Of a stretch of 64,000 nt of DNA, positions 1-8,937 are shown one piece after another. This DNA comes from Paenibacillus profundus (GTDB lineage Bacteria; Bacillota; Bacilli; Paenibacillales; Paenibacillaceae): positions 398,502 to 462,501 of the forward strand of contig NZ_JAJNBZ010000002.1 of assembly GCF_021369635.1 (NCBI RefSeq), in the 5' to 3' direction. The notes beneath the pieces were generated by a model that did not search any database, was not told where the DNA came from, and saw only the letters and a program-made list of their open reading frames with translations. Every line of letters starts with the position of its first letter. Position 1 is the first letter of the stretch. The translations under genes and the position numbers were made by a program.

Positions 1-1
1 C

Positions 2-256
2 GCGCATCTGGGCAAGCATGCGCCGCTGCTATGGATGAGCGGGGGGCAAGTTCCGGACGATGTGCGGACGTATCTCGAGTCCGTCCGGCCAAGGTACAAT
101 ACAACGCCGGTGGAAGGGCCTTATAATGCAGCTTGGCTTACGGGAGCCGAAGGGAGCGTAATGCCGAGCGTTCAAAGCGAGATCGATGCCTTGCTTGAGA
201 TTGAGCCTAAGAAGGCTGGGAGCAAGAGCAGCCCTCACGCGGGACATCATGGGTAA
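2..256 (+). CDS. C-terminal fragment of a protein starting outside the window, possibly cell-wall-binding-repeat type
   Basis: The reading frame is open from base 2 and ends with TAA at 254-256, so only the last 84 residues are visible. The tail is hydrophilic and His/Gly/Lys rich (ends SPHAGHHG). The segment HAPLLWMSGGQVPDDVRTYL, followed by a later GPYNAAWLTG, resembles the alternating pattern of cell-wall-binding repeat type 2 proteins, in which a hydrophobic strand leads to a proline and acidic helix. That assignment is from memory of the pattern and is tentative. No start or promoter is visible. A strong stem-loop follows the stop and separates the gene from the convergent methyltransferase. 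Confidence 0.55.
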   Translation, partial: AHLGKHAPLLWMSGGQVPDDVRTYLESVRPRYNTTPVEGPYNAAWLTGAEGSVMPSVQSEIDALLEIEPKKAGSKSSPHAGHHG

Positions 257-263
257 CAAGTTA

Positions 264-299
264 GAGAGCTTAGCTGTGGACTGACATGGCTAAGCTCTC
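264..299. terminator. Bidirectional terminator-like hairpin between convergent genes
   Basis: A perfect 11-bp inverted repeat, GAGAGCTTAGC (264-274) and GCTAAGCTCTC (289-299), encloses a 14-base loop. It lies 7 bases after the upstream stop and 6 bases before the stop of the opposing gene. There is no clear T tract. The loop also pairs with downstream bases (see findings). Confidence 0.6.
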
Positions 300-305
300 G
301 TCATG

Positions 306-1085
306 TCAGCCCGGCTTCAAGGCAGAGAAGCGCAGCCGCCTGTAGTCCGCAACCCATTGTTCCTGTACGTAAATGAACGGGCGGCACTCTTCTGTGACAA
401 GCTCGAAGAATCGGCCTTGTTCCTGTGCTGGCAGTGCCTGCACAAAGTCCCCGGCGAAGCTCTCCAGCCAGTAGCTGAGGCCGTCGTCCCCATCCGGCAG
501 CGGAGTGGGACGGTCGAAATGGACGGCGTAATCAACGCGGAACCCGGCCTGCTCCAAGCGCGAGGCGTACTCGCCTATGGTCGGATAATACCAGGGGCTG
601 AGCGCAGCTGCGTCAATTCCGTATTTGGATGACAGCACGTGCGATATTCCGTGCAGAATGGTTCCGACATTGTCCCGCCCACCGAATTCCGCCACGAATC
701 TGCCGCCTGGCTGCAGTGAGGAATATACGTGACGGATAACGTCGTCTGCGTTTTTCATCCAGTGAAGCGCGGCATTGGAGAAGACAGCGTCAAATGATGA
801 GGTGAACCGGTTCGGAAGACTGTTCTCCGCATCGGCGATCTCAAAGGACAGCGTTGGATATTTTCGGCGTGCCTGTTCAATCATGTCCGCTGATTTATCG
901 ATACCCTCTGTATGAGCGCCCGAAGCGGCAATCTGTGCAGTAAGATCCCCAGTGCCACAGCCCAAATCAAGAATGCGTTCCCCCTCCTGGGGGCGAAGCA
1001 GATCGACAACGTCTTTGCCGTAGACGGAAATGAAGCGCAGCTTATCATCATACAGCTCGGGTTTCCATTCATTATGAGACGGCAT
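306..1085 (-). CDS. Class I SAM-dependent methyltransferase (Tam/UbiE-like)
   Basis: A 259-residue soluble protein. The SAM-binding motif I LDLGCGTGDLT lies near residues 39-49, an acidic residue ends the next strand (EGIDKSADMI), and a motif of the NAALHWM type lies in the middle, as in trans-aconitate methyltransferase-like proteins. The frame extends upstream to 1115, but the Met at 1085 has a correctly spaced GAGGTG ribosome site (spacing about 8), whereas the Met two codons earlier abuts it, so I chose 1085. Substrate cannot be told. It stands alone: the gene downstream converges on it, and its own promoter lies at 1170-1198. One copy of the dispersed AGAGGTTGTTCA-type repeat (degenerate) sits just upstream of the start. 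Confidence 0.88.
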   Translation of the reverse strand: MPSHNEWKPELYDDKLRFISVYGKDVVDLLRPQEGERILDLGCGTGDLTAQIAASGAHTEGIDKSADMIEQARRKYPTLSFEIADAENSLPNRFTSSFDAVFSNAALHWMKNADDVIRHVYSSLQPGGRFVAEFGGRDNVGTILHGISHVLSSKYGIDAAALSPWYYPTIGEYASRLEQAGFRVDYAVHFDRPTPLPDGDDGLSYWLESFAGDFVQALPAQEQGRFFELVTEECRPFIYVQEQWVADYRRLRFSALKPG

Positions 1086-1106
1086 ATTCATCACCTCGCG
1101 TGTAAA

Positions 1107-1126
1107 GTCGTTCAAAAAGTCCCTAA
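1107..1126 (+). repeat. Degenerate copy of the dispersed AGAGGTTGTTCA repeat
   Basis: GTCGTTCAAAAAGTCCCT matches the 3' part of the repeat at 22312 (GTTCAAAAAGCCCCCT) with few changes. It lacks the leading AGAGGTT, so it is the weakest of six copies. Confidence 0.35.
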
Positions 1127-1169
1127 TGTTTATTGTAGTATGGCAGAATTTAGATTATAGGACAAATAT

Positions 1170-1198
1170 ATAATACCTATCCCTATTATAGGGTACAA
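1170..1198 (-). promoter_or_regulatory. SigA-type promoter of the methyltransferase, with a palindrome between -35 and -10
   Basis: On the minus strand TTGTAC (1198-1193), a 17-base spacer, then TATTAT (1175-1170). The spacer holds a perfect palindrome, CCCTAT-T-ATAGGG on the plus strand at 1181-1193, well placed to act as an operator. No regulator gene is adjacent. Confidence 0.6.
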
Positions 1199-1337
1199 CT
1201 ATATAACATGGGAGATGTTAACAAATAATGGCGTAAGTCACGATTTTAAATGTTTTTTTTGACAAAAGAAATGGAAATATGACGAGCTTTCCAGTACATT
1301 TAAACTAGGTGAAAAAAAGTTAGAAGAGGTGAATGTA

Positions 1338-2045
1338 TTGGCAAAGTCATCATCACGCAAAGGTAAAAAAGGAAACGAACGCATGTTTCTCATTATGCTG
1401 CCGATTGCCATTATCGTACTGCTCGGTATTATTTTTGTGTTAAATAAACAAGGAGAGAAAATTAAAACGGACGAAATGGCGAACAAGCCAGCGGTAGAAT
1501 TCAATCTTGAAGGCCAGCCGACGCTTGGTTCAAAGGACGCGAAGGTGTCGATCGTGGAGTTCGGCGACTACAAGTGCCCGGCCTGCAAAATTTGGACGGA
1601 TCAGCTTTATCCGAAGTTAAAAGCGGATTTCGTGGATACGGGCAAGGCTACGTTTACATTTATGAACAAGCTGGTCATTCCTAAATCCGAGCTGGCTTCC
1701 GAAGCGGCAGAAGAAGTATTTCGCCAAAACCCGGAATCGTTCTGGACCTTCCATCATGAATTGTATACATCCCAGCAAAGTGAGCAAAAGGATTGGGTAA
1801 CAGTCCCGTTCCTTGTTGATTTAGCGAAGCGTGTCGTGCCCGATATTGACGCAGGCCAGCTTGAGCAGGCTTTAAACGATCGCACGATGCAAGGCAAGGT
1901 AGCAAGCGATGAAGAGATGGCTCACAAAGCCGGAGTGAACGGCACGCCGACCGTATTCGTGAACGGCAAAGAATTTACGGGACAATGGGATAATTACAGT
2001 CAATTGAAAGCGTTTGTTGAGACGGCGCTGAACGAAGCGAAATAA
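1338..2045 (+). CDS. bdbD: Membrane-anchored DsbA/BdbD-like thiol-disulfide oxidoreductase
   Basis: Forms disulfide bonds in exported proteins. A basic N-terminus is followed by one membrane helix (about residues 17-36), then a thioredoxin-fold domain with active site CPAC (Cys80 and Cys83) in GDYKCPACKIW and a cis-Pro loop NGTPTVFVNG near residue 203. The frame also allows a GTG at 1329, but that codon overlaps the GAGGTG ribosome site at 1326-1331. The TTG at 1338 has spacing 6 and is preferred. It lies 22 bases upstream of the DsbB-type gene, so the two form the usual oxidase and re-oxidase pair. The family call is secure; the exact symbol is by analogy with Bacillus. Confidence 0.92.
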   Translation: MAKSSSRKGKKGNERMFLIMLPIAIIVLLGIIFVLNKQGEKIKTDEMANKPAVEFNLEGQPTLGSKDAKVSIVEFGDYKCPACKIWTDQLYPKLKADFVDTGKATFTFMNKLVIPKSELASEAAEEVFRQNPESFWTFHHELYTSQQSEQKDWVTVPFLVDLAKRVVPDIDAGQLEQALNDRTMQGKVASDEEMAHKAGVNGTPTVFVNGKEFTGQWDNYSQLKAFVETALNEAK

Positions 2046-2067
2046 TGGATGGGGGCGTGGAAGCTAT

Positions 2068-2490
2068 ATGATGGTTATCCGGCGTTACGCCTTGCATTTC
2101 GCTTGGCTCGTTTCATTTGTCGCGGCAGGCGGGAGCTTGTATATGAGTGATATTTTACTGTGGGAGCCGTGCAAGCTGTGCTGGTTTCAGCGCATCTTCA
2201 TGTACCCGATGGTGATTCTGCTCGGCATTGCCGCTTACCGGAATGACCGCAGTGTAGTTCGTTATGCCCTGCCGTTATCGATAGTCGGAGGATTGATTTC
2301 GACTTATCATTACATGGTGCAAAAAATTCCTGCAATGGCCAACACATCGCCTTGTCGCTCCGGCATCCCTTGCAATACGGATTATGTGGATGCATACGGA
2401 TGGATTACGATACCGCTTCTGGCATTCGTTGCTTTTTTGTTCATCACGATATTGCTGCTCCTTGCGCGTAAGCACGAACCACAAGAATAG
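2068..2490 (+). CDS. bdbC: DsbB/BdbC-like quinone-linked disulfide oxidoreductase
   Basis: A 140-residue membrane protein with four predicted helices that would pass electrons from the DsbA partner to quinone. It carries the first cysteine pair CKLC (Cys35 and Cys38, in [11 protein letters not shown]) and the second pair Cys96 and Cys102 in SPCRSGIPC, both needed in this family. The length is typical for Firmicute BdbC. The gene starts 22 bases after bdbD, with a GGGGGCGTGG stretch as ribosome site. Two tandem ATG codons (2068 and 2071) leave the start uncertain by one residue. Confidence 0.93.
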   Translation: MMVIRRYALHFAWLVSFVAAGGSLYMSDILLWEPCKLCWFQRIFMYPMVILLGIAAYRNDRSVVRYALPLSIVGGLISTYHYMVQKIPAMANTSPCRSGIPCNTDYVDAYGWITIPLLAFVAFLFITILLLLARKHEPQE

Positions 2491-2528
2491 AGTGCGACGG
2501 GTTATCATCAACACATGGGGGAGATAGA

Positions 2529-3803
2529 ATGATGAAATTCGGACTGCAGAAGAAAATGGTGTTCGGCATGCTTATCGTATCTGGAGTTACCTATGCGACA
2601 AGCGGTTTCTTTATCTTCGTACTGAAGCCGTATATTGCCCCGAATATGGGCGATATAGCATATGATGCGATTATTTTTATGCTCGGCATATTTTGGACGT
2701 GCCTGCTCGGATGGTTGGCCGCAAGCTTGATTGTAAAGCCGCTCATTCAGCTGACGAAAGCGGCGGACGAAGCGGCGCAAGGCCGATTGAGCGTGACGCT
2801 GCCTACCTATCGCTTTCAGGATGAAGTTCGGGTCTTGACCCATTCTTTCGGCAAAATGATTCATAACCTTCAAGGGATGATTGTAGAAATTAAGAGTAGT
2901 GTAGACATTACAACTCGCAATACTTCCATGCTCAGCGACGCGATGACGCATGCGGCCGAGCAAATTGAGCATATTTCACGCACTGCGGAGGATATGAACC
3001 ATGGGGCGGAGCAGCAAGCGACCTGGACGGCGCAATCGGCTGCATCGGTAGAAGAAATTCATGCCTCTGCCGTCGCCGTACAGGAACGAGCAGGAGAGAC
3101 CGAGCGCATGACGGCAGATACGCTGGACACGCTGGCAGAGAGCGAAGATATTTTGAAATCGATCATCGATGGCATGCTGCATGCCGCGGAAGCCGGACAA
3201 GCCTCGATTAACTCGGTACAGCGGTTGAACGAGCAGGCTGAGCAGATCGGGGATATATCGATCGCGGTGCGTGAAATTGCGGACCAGACGCATTTGCTCG
3301 CCCTGAACGCTTCCATTGAAGCGGCGCGCGCAGGAGAGCAGGGGGCAGGCTTTGCCGTCATTGCGTCCCAAGTCCGGAAGCTGGCGGAACAGAGCGCGGC
3401 AGCTGTCAGCAGCATCAACGAGCGGATTGTCCATATGCAGTCCCAAGTGGTGGAAGCAGTGGGGCACATTACGGCTCAGGTCGAGACGGTAAGTCTGGAA
3501 GCCGGGAAAAAAGATGATGCTGCGCGTGCGCTCAATACGATTGCTGAGGTAACGAAGCAGGCGTCGACAGCCGTGCATGACATTGCGACGTCGGTCGGTC
3601 AACAGACGGAACGGTTCGCGTCCACGTTGCAACAAACGCGGCAAATGGCCGCCGTCGTCAATGAAATGGCGGCAGGCACGCGCCAAGTGGCGAGCGCAAC
3701 GCAGGAGCAGACGGCTGTCATGGAAGAAATGGCAGCTTCCTCCGACGTTTTGCGTGATCAAGCGAGCCGTTTGAAAGCGCAAATTGAAGTGTTTAAAAGC
3801 TGA
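2529..3803 (+). CDS. Methyl-accepting chemotaxis protein with minimal external sensor
   Basis: A 424-residue transducer. Two membrane helices (about residues 9-31 and 46-68) are separated by only about a dozen residues, so there is almost no extracellular ligand domain. A HAMP domain (about 66-118) and a long coiled-coil signalling domain follow. The hairpin tip that binds CheA and CheW is clear around residues 245-285 ([20 protein letters not shown]). The short loop suggests it senses something in the membrane, or a cytoplasmic or energy-related signal, rather than a bound solute; that is inference. It follows bdbC by 38 bases with its own GGGGGAGA ribosome site and ends at a hairpin terminator. 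Confidence 0.94.
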   Translation: MMKFGLQKKMVFGMLIVSGVTYATSGFFIFVLKPYIAPNMGDIAYDAIIFMLGIFWTCLLGWLAASLIVKPLIQLTKAADEAAQGRLSVTLPTYRFQDEVRVLTHSFGKMIHNLQGMIVEIKSSVDITTRNTSMLSDAMTHAAEQIEHISRTAEDMNHGAEQQATWTAQSAASVEEIHASAVAVQERAGETERMTADTLDTLAESEDILKSIIDGMLHAAEAGQASINSVQRLNEQAEQIGDISIAVREIADQTHLLALNASIEAARAGEQGAGFAVIASQVRKLAEQSAAAVSSINERIVHMQSQVVEAVGHITAQVETVSLEAGKKDDAARALNTIAEVTKQASTAVHDIATSVGQQTERFASTLQQTRQMAAVVNEMAAGTRQVASATQEQTAVMEEMAASSDVLRDQASRLKAQIEVFKS

Positions 3804-3836
3804 TTATAAGCTATAATTTCATACAGAATGATTGCG

Positions 3837-3872
3837 ACCTGCACACTTTTGAGTGATGCAGGTTATTTTTTG
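3837..3872 (+). terminator. Rho-independent terminator after the chemoreceptor gene
   Basis: ACCTGCACACT at 3837-3847 pairs with AGTG-A-TGCAGGT at 3852-3863, followed by TATTTTTT. Confidence 0.85.
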
Positions 3873-4014
3873 CAACATTTGTGCATATAGAGGTAAATAA
3901 AATGCATGTTCAATCTCGAAAAAAACGCTATCATGGAGATACAATGGAAAAGTTCTTTATTTCTTCCTTACGACTATGTAGGAACATAATGATACAGATG
4001 AAGGAGAGAGATTC

Positions 4015-5757
4015 ATGACAACGCTTTCGTACCAAGGCAAGCAGTTTTTTGTAGAGGGCAAGCCAACTCAACTTATCTCGGGCGCCGTTCATTATTATCG
4101 TATCGTGCCGGAGTATTGGGAAGATCGGCTGCTTAAGCTGAAGGCGCTCGGCTGCAATTGTGTGGAGACGTACATTGCGTGGAACATGCACGAGCCGCGG
4201 GAAGGACAGTTCAATTTCGAAGGGATGGCGGATGTAGCCGAGTTCGTTCGTGTCGCTGAGAGAGTGGGACTGTATGTCATTGTTCGTCCAAGCCCGTACA
4301 TCTGCGCGGAATGGGAATTCGGCGGTCTGCCGGCTTGGCTCTTGAAGGACGAGATGCGTCTCCGCTGCAGCGATCCGCGTTATTTGGACAAAGTAGCCGC
4401 TTATTATGATGCGCTCCTTCCTCAACTTACGCCGCTGCTCGCTACGCAAGGCGGTCCGATTATCGCGGTGCAAATCGAGAACGAATACGGCAGCTACGGG
4501 AATGACCATGCCTACTTGCAGTCACTGCGCCAGATGCTTATCGAGCGCGGTGTAGACGTGCTGCTGTTCACCTCCGACGGACCACAGGACGATATGCTGC
4601 AAGGCGGCATGGCGGAAGGCGTGCTGGCGACAGTCAACTTCGGCTCCCGCGTGGAGGAAGCCTTCGATAAGCTGAAGGAATATCAACAGGATGCGCCGCT
4701 CATGTGCATGGAATATTGGAACGGCTGGTTCGACCATTGGTTCGAGCAGCATCACACCCGCAATATCGAAGACGCATCCAATGTGCTGGACGACATGCTG
4801 CGCATCGGGGCATCGGTCAACTTCTACATGGCGCATGGCGGAACGAACTTCGGCTTCTGGAACGGGGCGAACCACGGTGGCAAGTACGAGCCGACCGTCA
4901 CGAGCTATGACTATGACGTGGCAATTAGCGAAGCAGGCGATCTTACGCCGAAGTATTATGCGTTCCGTGAAGTGATTGGGAAGTACGCGGAGCTTCCGGA
5001 AGGTGAATTGCCGGCGAATACGCCTAAAGCGGATTATGGCGCTGTACAGGTGTCACGACGTGTCAGCTTGTTCGACACACTCGCTTCGATGGCCGATGCG
5101 AAGACAAGTGTATGTCCAGAACCGATGGAGAAATACGGGCAGAACTACGGCTTTATTATGTACTCCACGCGTATTTCGGGGCCTCGTCCGGAGAGCCGCC
5201 TGACGATTCAAGACGTGCGCGACCGCGCCCTTGTCTTCCTGGATCGGAAGCTGGTCGGTGTCGTCGAGCGTTGGGATCCGAAGTCCATTCCGGTCGTCAT
5301 TCCGGAAGGCGGCGCGCAGCTCGACATTCTCGTGGAAAATATGGGCCGGGTCAACTACGGTCCAGAGCTGTATGACCGCAAAGGCATCACGCACGGCGTA
5401 CGCTTGAATGGGCAATTCCTGTTCCACTGGGAAGTGCGCAATCTGGAGCTGGAAACGCTCGACGGCCTGCGCTTCGATGCGCCGGCTTCAGAGCTGGAAG
5501 GCGAGCAGCCGGGTTTCTATGAAGCAACGCTGACGATTGAGGGGACGCCGAAAGATACGTTCCTGCGTCTCGACGGATGGAAGAAAGGCGTCGTCTTCAT
5601 CAACGGCTTCAACCTGGGCCGTTATTGGGAAGTGGGGCCCCAGCAGACGCTGTTCGTGCCTGCGCCGATATTGCGCAAGGGCGGCAACGACATCGTCGTG
5701 TTTGAATTGCACGCAGCGGGAAATCAGCTTCGCTTCGAAGCGGAGCCTTCCTTGTAA
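4015..5757 (+). CDS. GH35 beta-galactosidase, cytoplasmic
   Basis: A 580-residue glycoside hydrolase family 35 enzyme that removes terminal beta-galactose from oligosaccharides. The family signature GGPIIAVQIENEYG is present, with Glu157 as acid/base, and Glu233 in PLMCMEYWNGWFDHW as nucleophile. A TIM barrel (about residues 1-330) is followed by beta-sandwich domains that close with a jelly-roll segment near WKKGVVFINGFNLGRYW. No signal peptide is visible, so the substrate must be imported first. It is the first gene of a three-gene operon with the phosphatase-superfamily and DUF4091 genes. The 211-base gap before it holds a terminator. A GGAGAGA ribosome site precedes the ATG. Confidence 0.96.
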   Translation: MTTLSYQGKQFFVEGKPTQLISGAVHYYRIVPEYWEDRLLKLKALGCNCVETYIAWNMHEPREGQFNFEGMADVAEFVRVAERVGLYVIVRPSPYICAEWEFGGLPAWLLKDEMRLRCSDPRYLDKVAAYYDALLPQLTPLLATQGGPIIAVQIENEYGSYGNDHAYLQSLRQMLIERGVDVLLFTSDGPQDDMLQGGMAEGVLATVNFGSRVEEAFDKLKEYQQDAPLMCMEYWNGWFDHWFEQHHTRNIEDASNVLDDMLRIGASVNFYMAHGGTNFGFWNGANHGGKYEPTVTSYDYDVAISEAGDLTPKYYAFREVIGKYAELPEGELPANTPKADYGAVQVSRRVSLFDTLASMADAKTSVCPEPMEKYGQNYGFIMYSTRISGPRPESRLTIQDVRDRALVFLDRKLVGVVERWDPKSIPVVIPEGGAQLDILVENMGRVNYGPELYDRKGITHGVRLNGQFLFHWEVRNLELETLDGLRFDAPASELEGEQPGFYEATLTIEGTPKDTFLRLDGWKKGVVFINGFNLGRYWEVGPQQTLFVPAPILRKGGNDIVVFELHAAGNQLRFEAEPSL

Positions 5758-5928
5758 GGCCGGGGCGGACGAAAAATGAATGCGAAGGGGGTGCCTGTTT
5801 CCTGCGGGCATCCCTTGATTGCCTTTACTACAGTTGTCTTTGCGACGGTTGTCTGTGTACGAAATGTCGGATGCTGCTGATACTGTTTCAATCCGAAAGC
5901 CATTTTTCAACATAAGGGGAGAACTTGA

Positions 5929-6771
5929 ATGAGTAAGCGCACACGTATCGCCACACGCGTATTTATTCTCGGCATGGACGGGGCAGGCAATTGGAACGAG
6001 GAAGCCTCCACCCCGAATATGGACCGTATTATTAAGCAAGCGGGTGTCATGACGCAGCACGCACAGACGGAATTGCCGACGATTAGCGCCCAATGCTGGG
6101 GTTCGATGCTGCATGGGGTGACACCGGATCGGCACGGCGTCAACAACGATATTGTGGCGGAAACCCCGTTTCCGCAGAATTCTCCTTATCCGTCGTTCTT
6201 CCGCGTCGCGCGGGAAGCGGATGCCACGATGAAGCTGGCCTCGTTCACGGCATGGGTGCCGATTAACTTCGGACTTGTGGAGGACGGCCTGGACATTTAT
6301 AAAGCTTCTGCCAATGATGAAGAGCTGACGCGACTCGCAATCCAATATTTGCGCGAAGTTGATGATATCGATATTTTCTATTTCGCGATTGACCTGCCAG
6401 ATGCCGCAGGACACCGTTATGGTTACTGTACTGCAGAGCACGTGGAGTCGATCGGGGCAGCGGATGAGATGTTCGGTCAAGTGCTGAACGCGATTGAAGC
6501 AAGAGGATGGCTGGAAGACAGCCTCATTCTGTTCGTCACGGATCATGGTGGCGGCGGGGCGGTGGCGACAGGTCACGGCAGCGACCATCCGATGGATCAG
6601 ACGATATTTTGGGGTTGCGCGGGTCCGGGGGTGAACCGTTCAGCCCGCCTGGACGGCTTGACGTTCAAAGACACGGCAGCTGTCGTGGCGACGGCGCTCG
6701 GATTGCCGATTCCGGCAGCTTGGGATGCACGGTTGCCAGAGGATTTGTTCGTACGTGAAGTCATTCTGTAA
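5929..6771 (+). CDS. Alkaline-phosphatase-superfamily phosphodiesterase or pyrophosphatase
   Basis: A 280-residue protein of the type I phosphodiesterase / nucleotide pyrophosphatase group. Visible metal-site features are the N-terminal Asp in FILGMDGAG, the segment PTISAQCWGSMLHG where the nucleophile Thr/Ser lies, a pair of ligands in DLPDAAGHRYG, and TDHGGGG plus GSDHP near the C-terminus. No signal peptide is seen. It lies 171 bases after the GH35 gene and 26 bases before the DUF4091 gene on the same strand, suggesting removal of a phosphate or phosphodiester substituent from the same glycan. Substrate is unknown; a phosphoglycerol or phospho-sugar decoration is only a guess. Confidence 0.88.
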   Translation: MSKRTRIATRVFILGMDGAGNWNEEASTPNMDRIIKQAGVMTQHAQTELPTISAQCWGSMLHGVTPDRHGVNNDIVAETPFPQNSPYPSFFRVAREADATMKLASFTAWVPINFGLVEDGLDIYKASANDEELTRLAIQYLREVDDIDIFYFAIDLPDAAGHRYGYCTAEHVESIGAADEMFGQVLNAIEARGWLEDSLILFVTDHGGGGAVATGHGSDHPMDQTIFWGCAGPGVNRSARLDGLTFKDTAAVVATALGLPIPAAWDARLPEDLFVREVIL

Positions 6772-6797
6772 TCGGTAAAAAAGGGGGGATACACGGT

Positions 6798-8534
6798 ATG
6801 ACGATGTATGTAGGCGTAACAGATATGTTCCACAAGGAAGTGCGCAGCTACAATGAATGGAATCGGTATACGACACTCGCGAAGAAGCGGCATCAGCGCG
6901 TTGTCAGCTGCAAGCGGGATAGCGCAGCGTTTCAAGTATTGGTATCGAGCGACGAGCCGTTCCTGCTCGCGAAGAATGCCGATACGCTGTTCTGGAAGGG
7001 TGGAGCGCTGAACATTGCTCGCGTGGAGGTTGCCATTGCAGGAGCATCTGTTCATCCGGACGTGAAGCTGATCGGATTCATGCGGGACGACGACGGAACG
7101 CCGAAGGCAGATCTGCTGCTTGAAGATTCACATATACGGGTGGAAGCGCGCCAAGTGCAGCCGGTATGGGTGGAACTTCCAGCGGGAGAGTCGATGAGGG
7201 CAGGAACGTACCATGGCCGTGTCCGCCTGTTCACTCATCAAATGTTCGAGGATGAGCAGTGTGTCGGCGAGTGCACGTTTGAATGGATCGTGGCGGAAGA
7301 GACACTTCCTGAAGCGAAGGATTACCGCTTCTATCTGGATTTGTGGCAGCATAGCTCGAATATCGCACGGAAATATAACACCGGCCTCTGGACAGCAGAG
7401 CATTTTGCCGTATTGGATGCTTATTTAGAAAGTATGGGTCAACTGGGGCAGAAATCCGTCACGGTCGTCGTCTCCGAAGTTCCATGGTCTGGGCAAATGT
7501 CCCATAACGACCGGGACCCGTCGGACTTGTTCGAATACAGCATCGTATCCGTGCAGAAGGCGGCGGATGGGGCGTTCCGTTACGATTTCTCCGCCTTGGA
7601 ACGCTATATCGAGCTCGGCGAGCAGCACGGCATAACTCGTGAAATCGAAGTGTTCGGCCTTTTGAACATTTGGCAGGACACGCATGCAGGATATGGTGCG
7701 CTGGTCGAAGGCGTATCAGATGCGATTCGTGTCCGTTACTATGACGAAGCGAGCAGCACATACCGCTTCATGCGCGGGGAGAGCGAACTGCGCGCCTACG
7801 TTCAAGCGCTGGAGGCTCACTTTACGGCTACGGGACGGGTGGAGCGAGTGCGGATTTTGGCGGACGAACCGGCGGATTACGACCTCTTCAATGAGAAGCT
7901 CTCTTGGCTGCGCCAGGCGGCGCCGGCCTTCAAGTATAAAGTCGCCATCAATCACGTCGAGTTCGTGGAAAAAGGAATGGAAGGCGTGTCCGATTACGTG
8001 CCGAGCTTCTACTGTGTCGTGAAGGAGCATGAGCGGCTGATGGAGCAGCGCCCGTCGATTGACGGAACGCTGTTGTACTACGTCTGCTGTAGTCCGGACC
8101 GCCCGAACACGTTCCTTGGCTCCCCGGCGCTGGAGAGCCGACTCGTCGCGTGGTATGTTGAGCAGCTTGGGCTGGACGGCTTCCTGCGCTGGAATTATAC
8201 CGTATGGCCGGATCATCCTCTCGAGAAGTTAGCATACCGCTCAGAGATTTGGAAAGCCGGGGATACGAACTTCGTCTATCCGGGTCCGCTCGGCAAGCCG
8301 CTCTTGTCGCTGCGCTACAAATGGCTGCAGCGCGGCATCCGCGATTTCGAGCTCATGCAGCTGCTGAAGGAGCAGGGCGAAGGCGAACGGGTTAAGGCGG
8401 CCTTGACACGCGTATTCCGCTATAAGCAGATTGCAGATTGCGATCCCGACCGCCGTGCACATGCAGAGGCGATGTATAGCTTGAGCGCGGCAGACTATGA
8501 CGAACTGCTTCTCGGTGTAACAGAGCGAGTATAA
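6798..8534 (+). CDS. DUF4091-type putative glycoside hydrolase
   Basis: A 578-residue protein whose C-terminal half carries the DUF4091 pattern: DGFLRWNYTVWP near residues 457-468, then FVYPGPLGKPLLSLRYKWLQRGIRDFEL. This is typical of bacterial proteins related to GH123-like beta-hexosaminidases. The N-terminal 170 residues form a beta-rich domain, followed by a barrel with acidic residues such as RILADEPADYD that could be catalytic. No signal peptide is visible. It is the last gene of the GH35 operon, has a GGGGGGA ribosome site, and is followed by a strong terminator. Activity is inferred from the family and from context; no substrate can be named. Confidence 0.85.
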   Translation: MTMYVGVTDMFHKEVRSYNEWNRYTTLAKKRHQRVVSCKRDSAAFQVLVSSDEPFLLAKNADTLFWKGGALNIARVEVAIAGASVHPDVKLIGFMRDDDGTPKADLLLEDSHIRVEARQVQPVWVELPAGESMRAGTYHGRVRLFTHQMFEDEQCVGECTFEWIVAEETLPEAKDYRFYLDLWQHSSNIARKYNTGLWTAEHFAVLDAYLESMGQLGQKSVTVVVSEVPWSGQMSHNDRDPSDLFEYSIVSVQKAADGAFRYDFSALERYIELGEQHGITREIEVFGLLNIWQDTHAGYGALVEGVSDAIRVRYYDEASSTYRFMRGESELRAYVQALEAHFTATGRVERVRILADEPADYDLFNEKLSWLRQAAPAFKYKVAINHVEFVEKGMEGVSDYVPSFYCVVKEHERLMEQRPSIDGTLLYYVCCSPDRPNTFLGSPALESRLVAWYVEQLGLDGFLRWNYTVWPDHPLEKLAYRSEIWKAGDTNFVYPGPLGKPLLSLRYKWLQRGIRDFELMQLLKEQGEGERVKAALTRVFRYKQIADCDPDRRAHAEAMYSLSAADYDELLLGVTERV

Positions 8535-8546
8535 ATTATAAATGGA

Positions 8547-8595
8547 GAGGCTGTTCCAATGGTCACACAGACCAAGGGTCAGCCCCTTTTCTTTT
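8547..8595 (+). terminator. Terminator of the GH35 operon
   Basis: GAGGCTG...GGTC (8547-8564) pairs, with small internal mismatches, with GACC...CAGCCCC (8570-8586) around an ACACA loop. TTTTCTTTT follows. Confidence 0.8.
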
Positions 8596-8937
8596 AAAAC
8601 GAGAACAGATTGACGGGCTTCCGTTCAATAGTCCTTATGTCCATTCTCTCATATAATCAGGCAGGATAACGTTAAGGGCAAGGAGTATGCAGCTTCGAAT
8701 AGATACCATTGCATGAAGCGGCTGATATGATGTAAGTTAATGGGAGTTAACTATAATTATCATTGGACATGCCACCTTCTGAAGAAAGGGGAGAATGGAA
8801 CAAAGGGGCCGATGAATCGAATCGCTCTGTTCGCATCATATCATTGCACGAACGGATCTTTTCGTTAATATTGCAGAGTCATGCTTTGCTATTCGATAGA
8901 GGTTTTCTCATGATGTAGTCTGCATGGCTGCAATCAC
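8596..8937. other. 342-base intergenic stretch without a convincing gene
   Basis: No long frame is open. Two overlapping mini-ORFs are preceded by ribosome-site-like runs: ATG at 8797 (6 codons) and ATG at 8812 (18 codons, MNRIALFASYHC...). The two share an ATGA junction. They look too short and uncharacteristic to call. No riboswitch or terminator was recognised here. Confidence 0.3.

Noticed and set aside
5488..6588. 366-codon open frame on the minus strand
   Set aside because: Runs antisense through the GH35 and phosphatase-superfamily genes and has no family motif or start signal.
8797..8868. Leader-peptide pair in the gap at 8596-8937
   Set aside because: Two mini-ORFs with ribosome-like runs exist, but no regulated gene follows on that strand.
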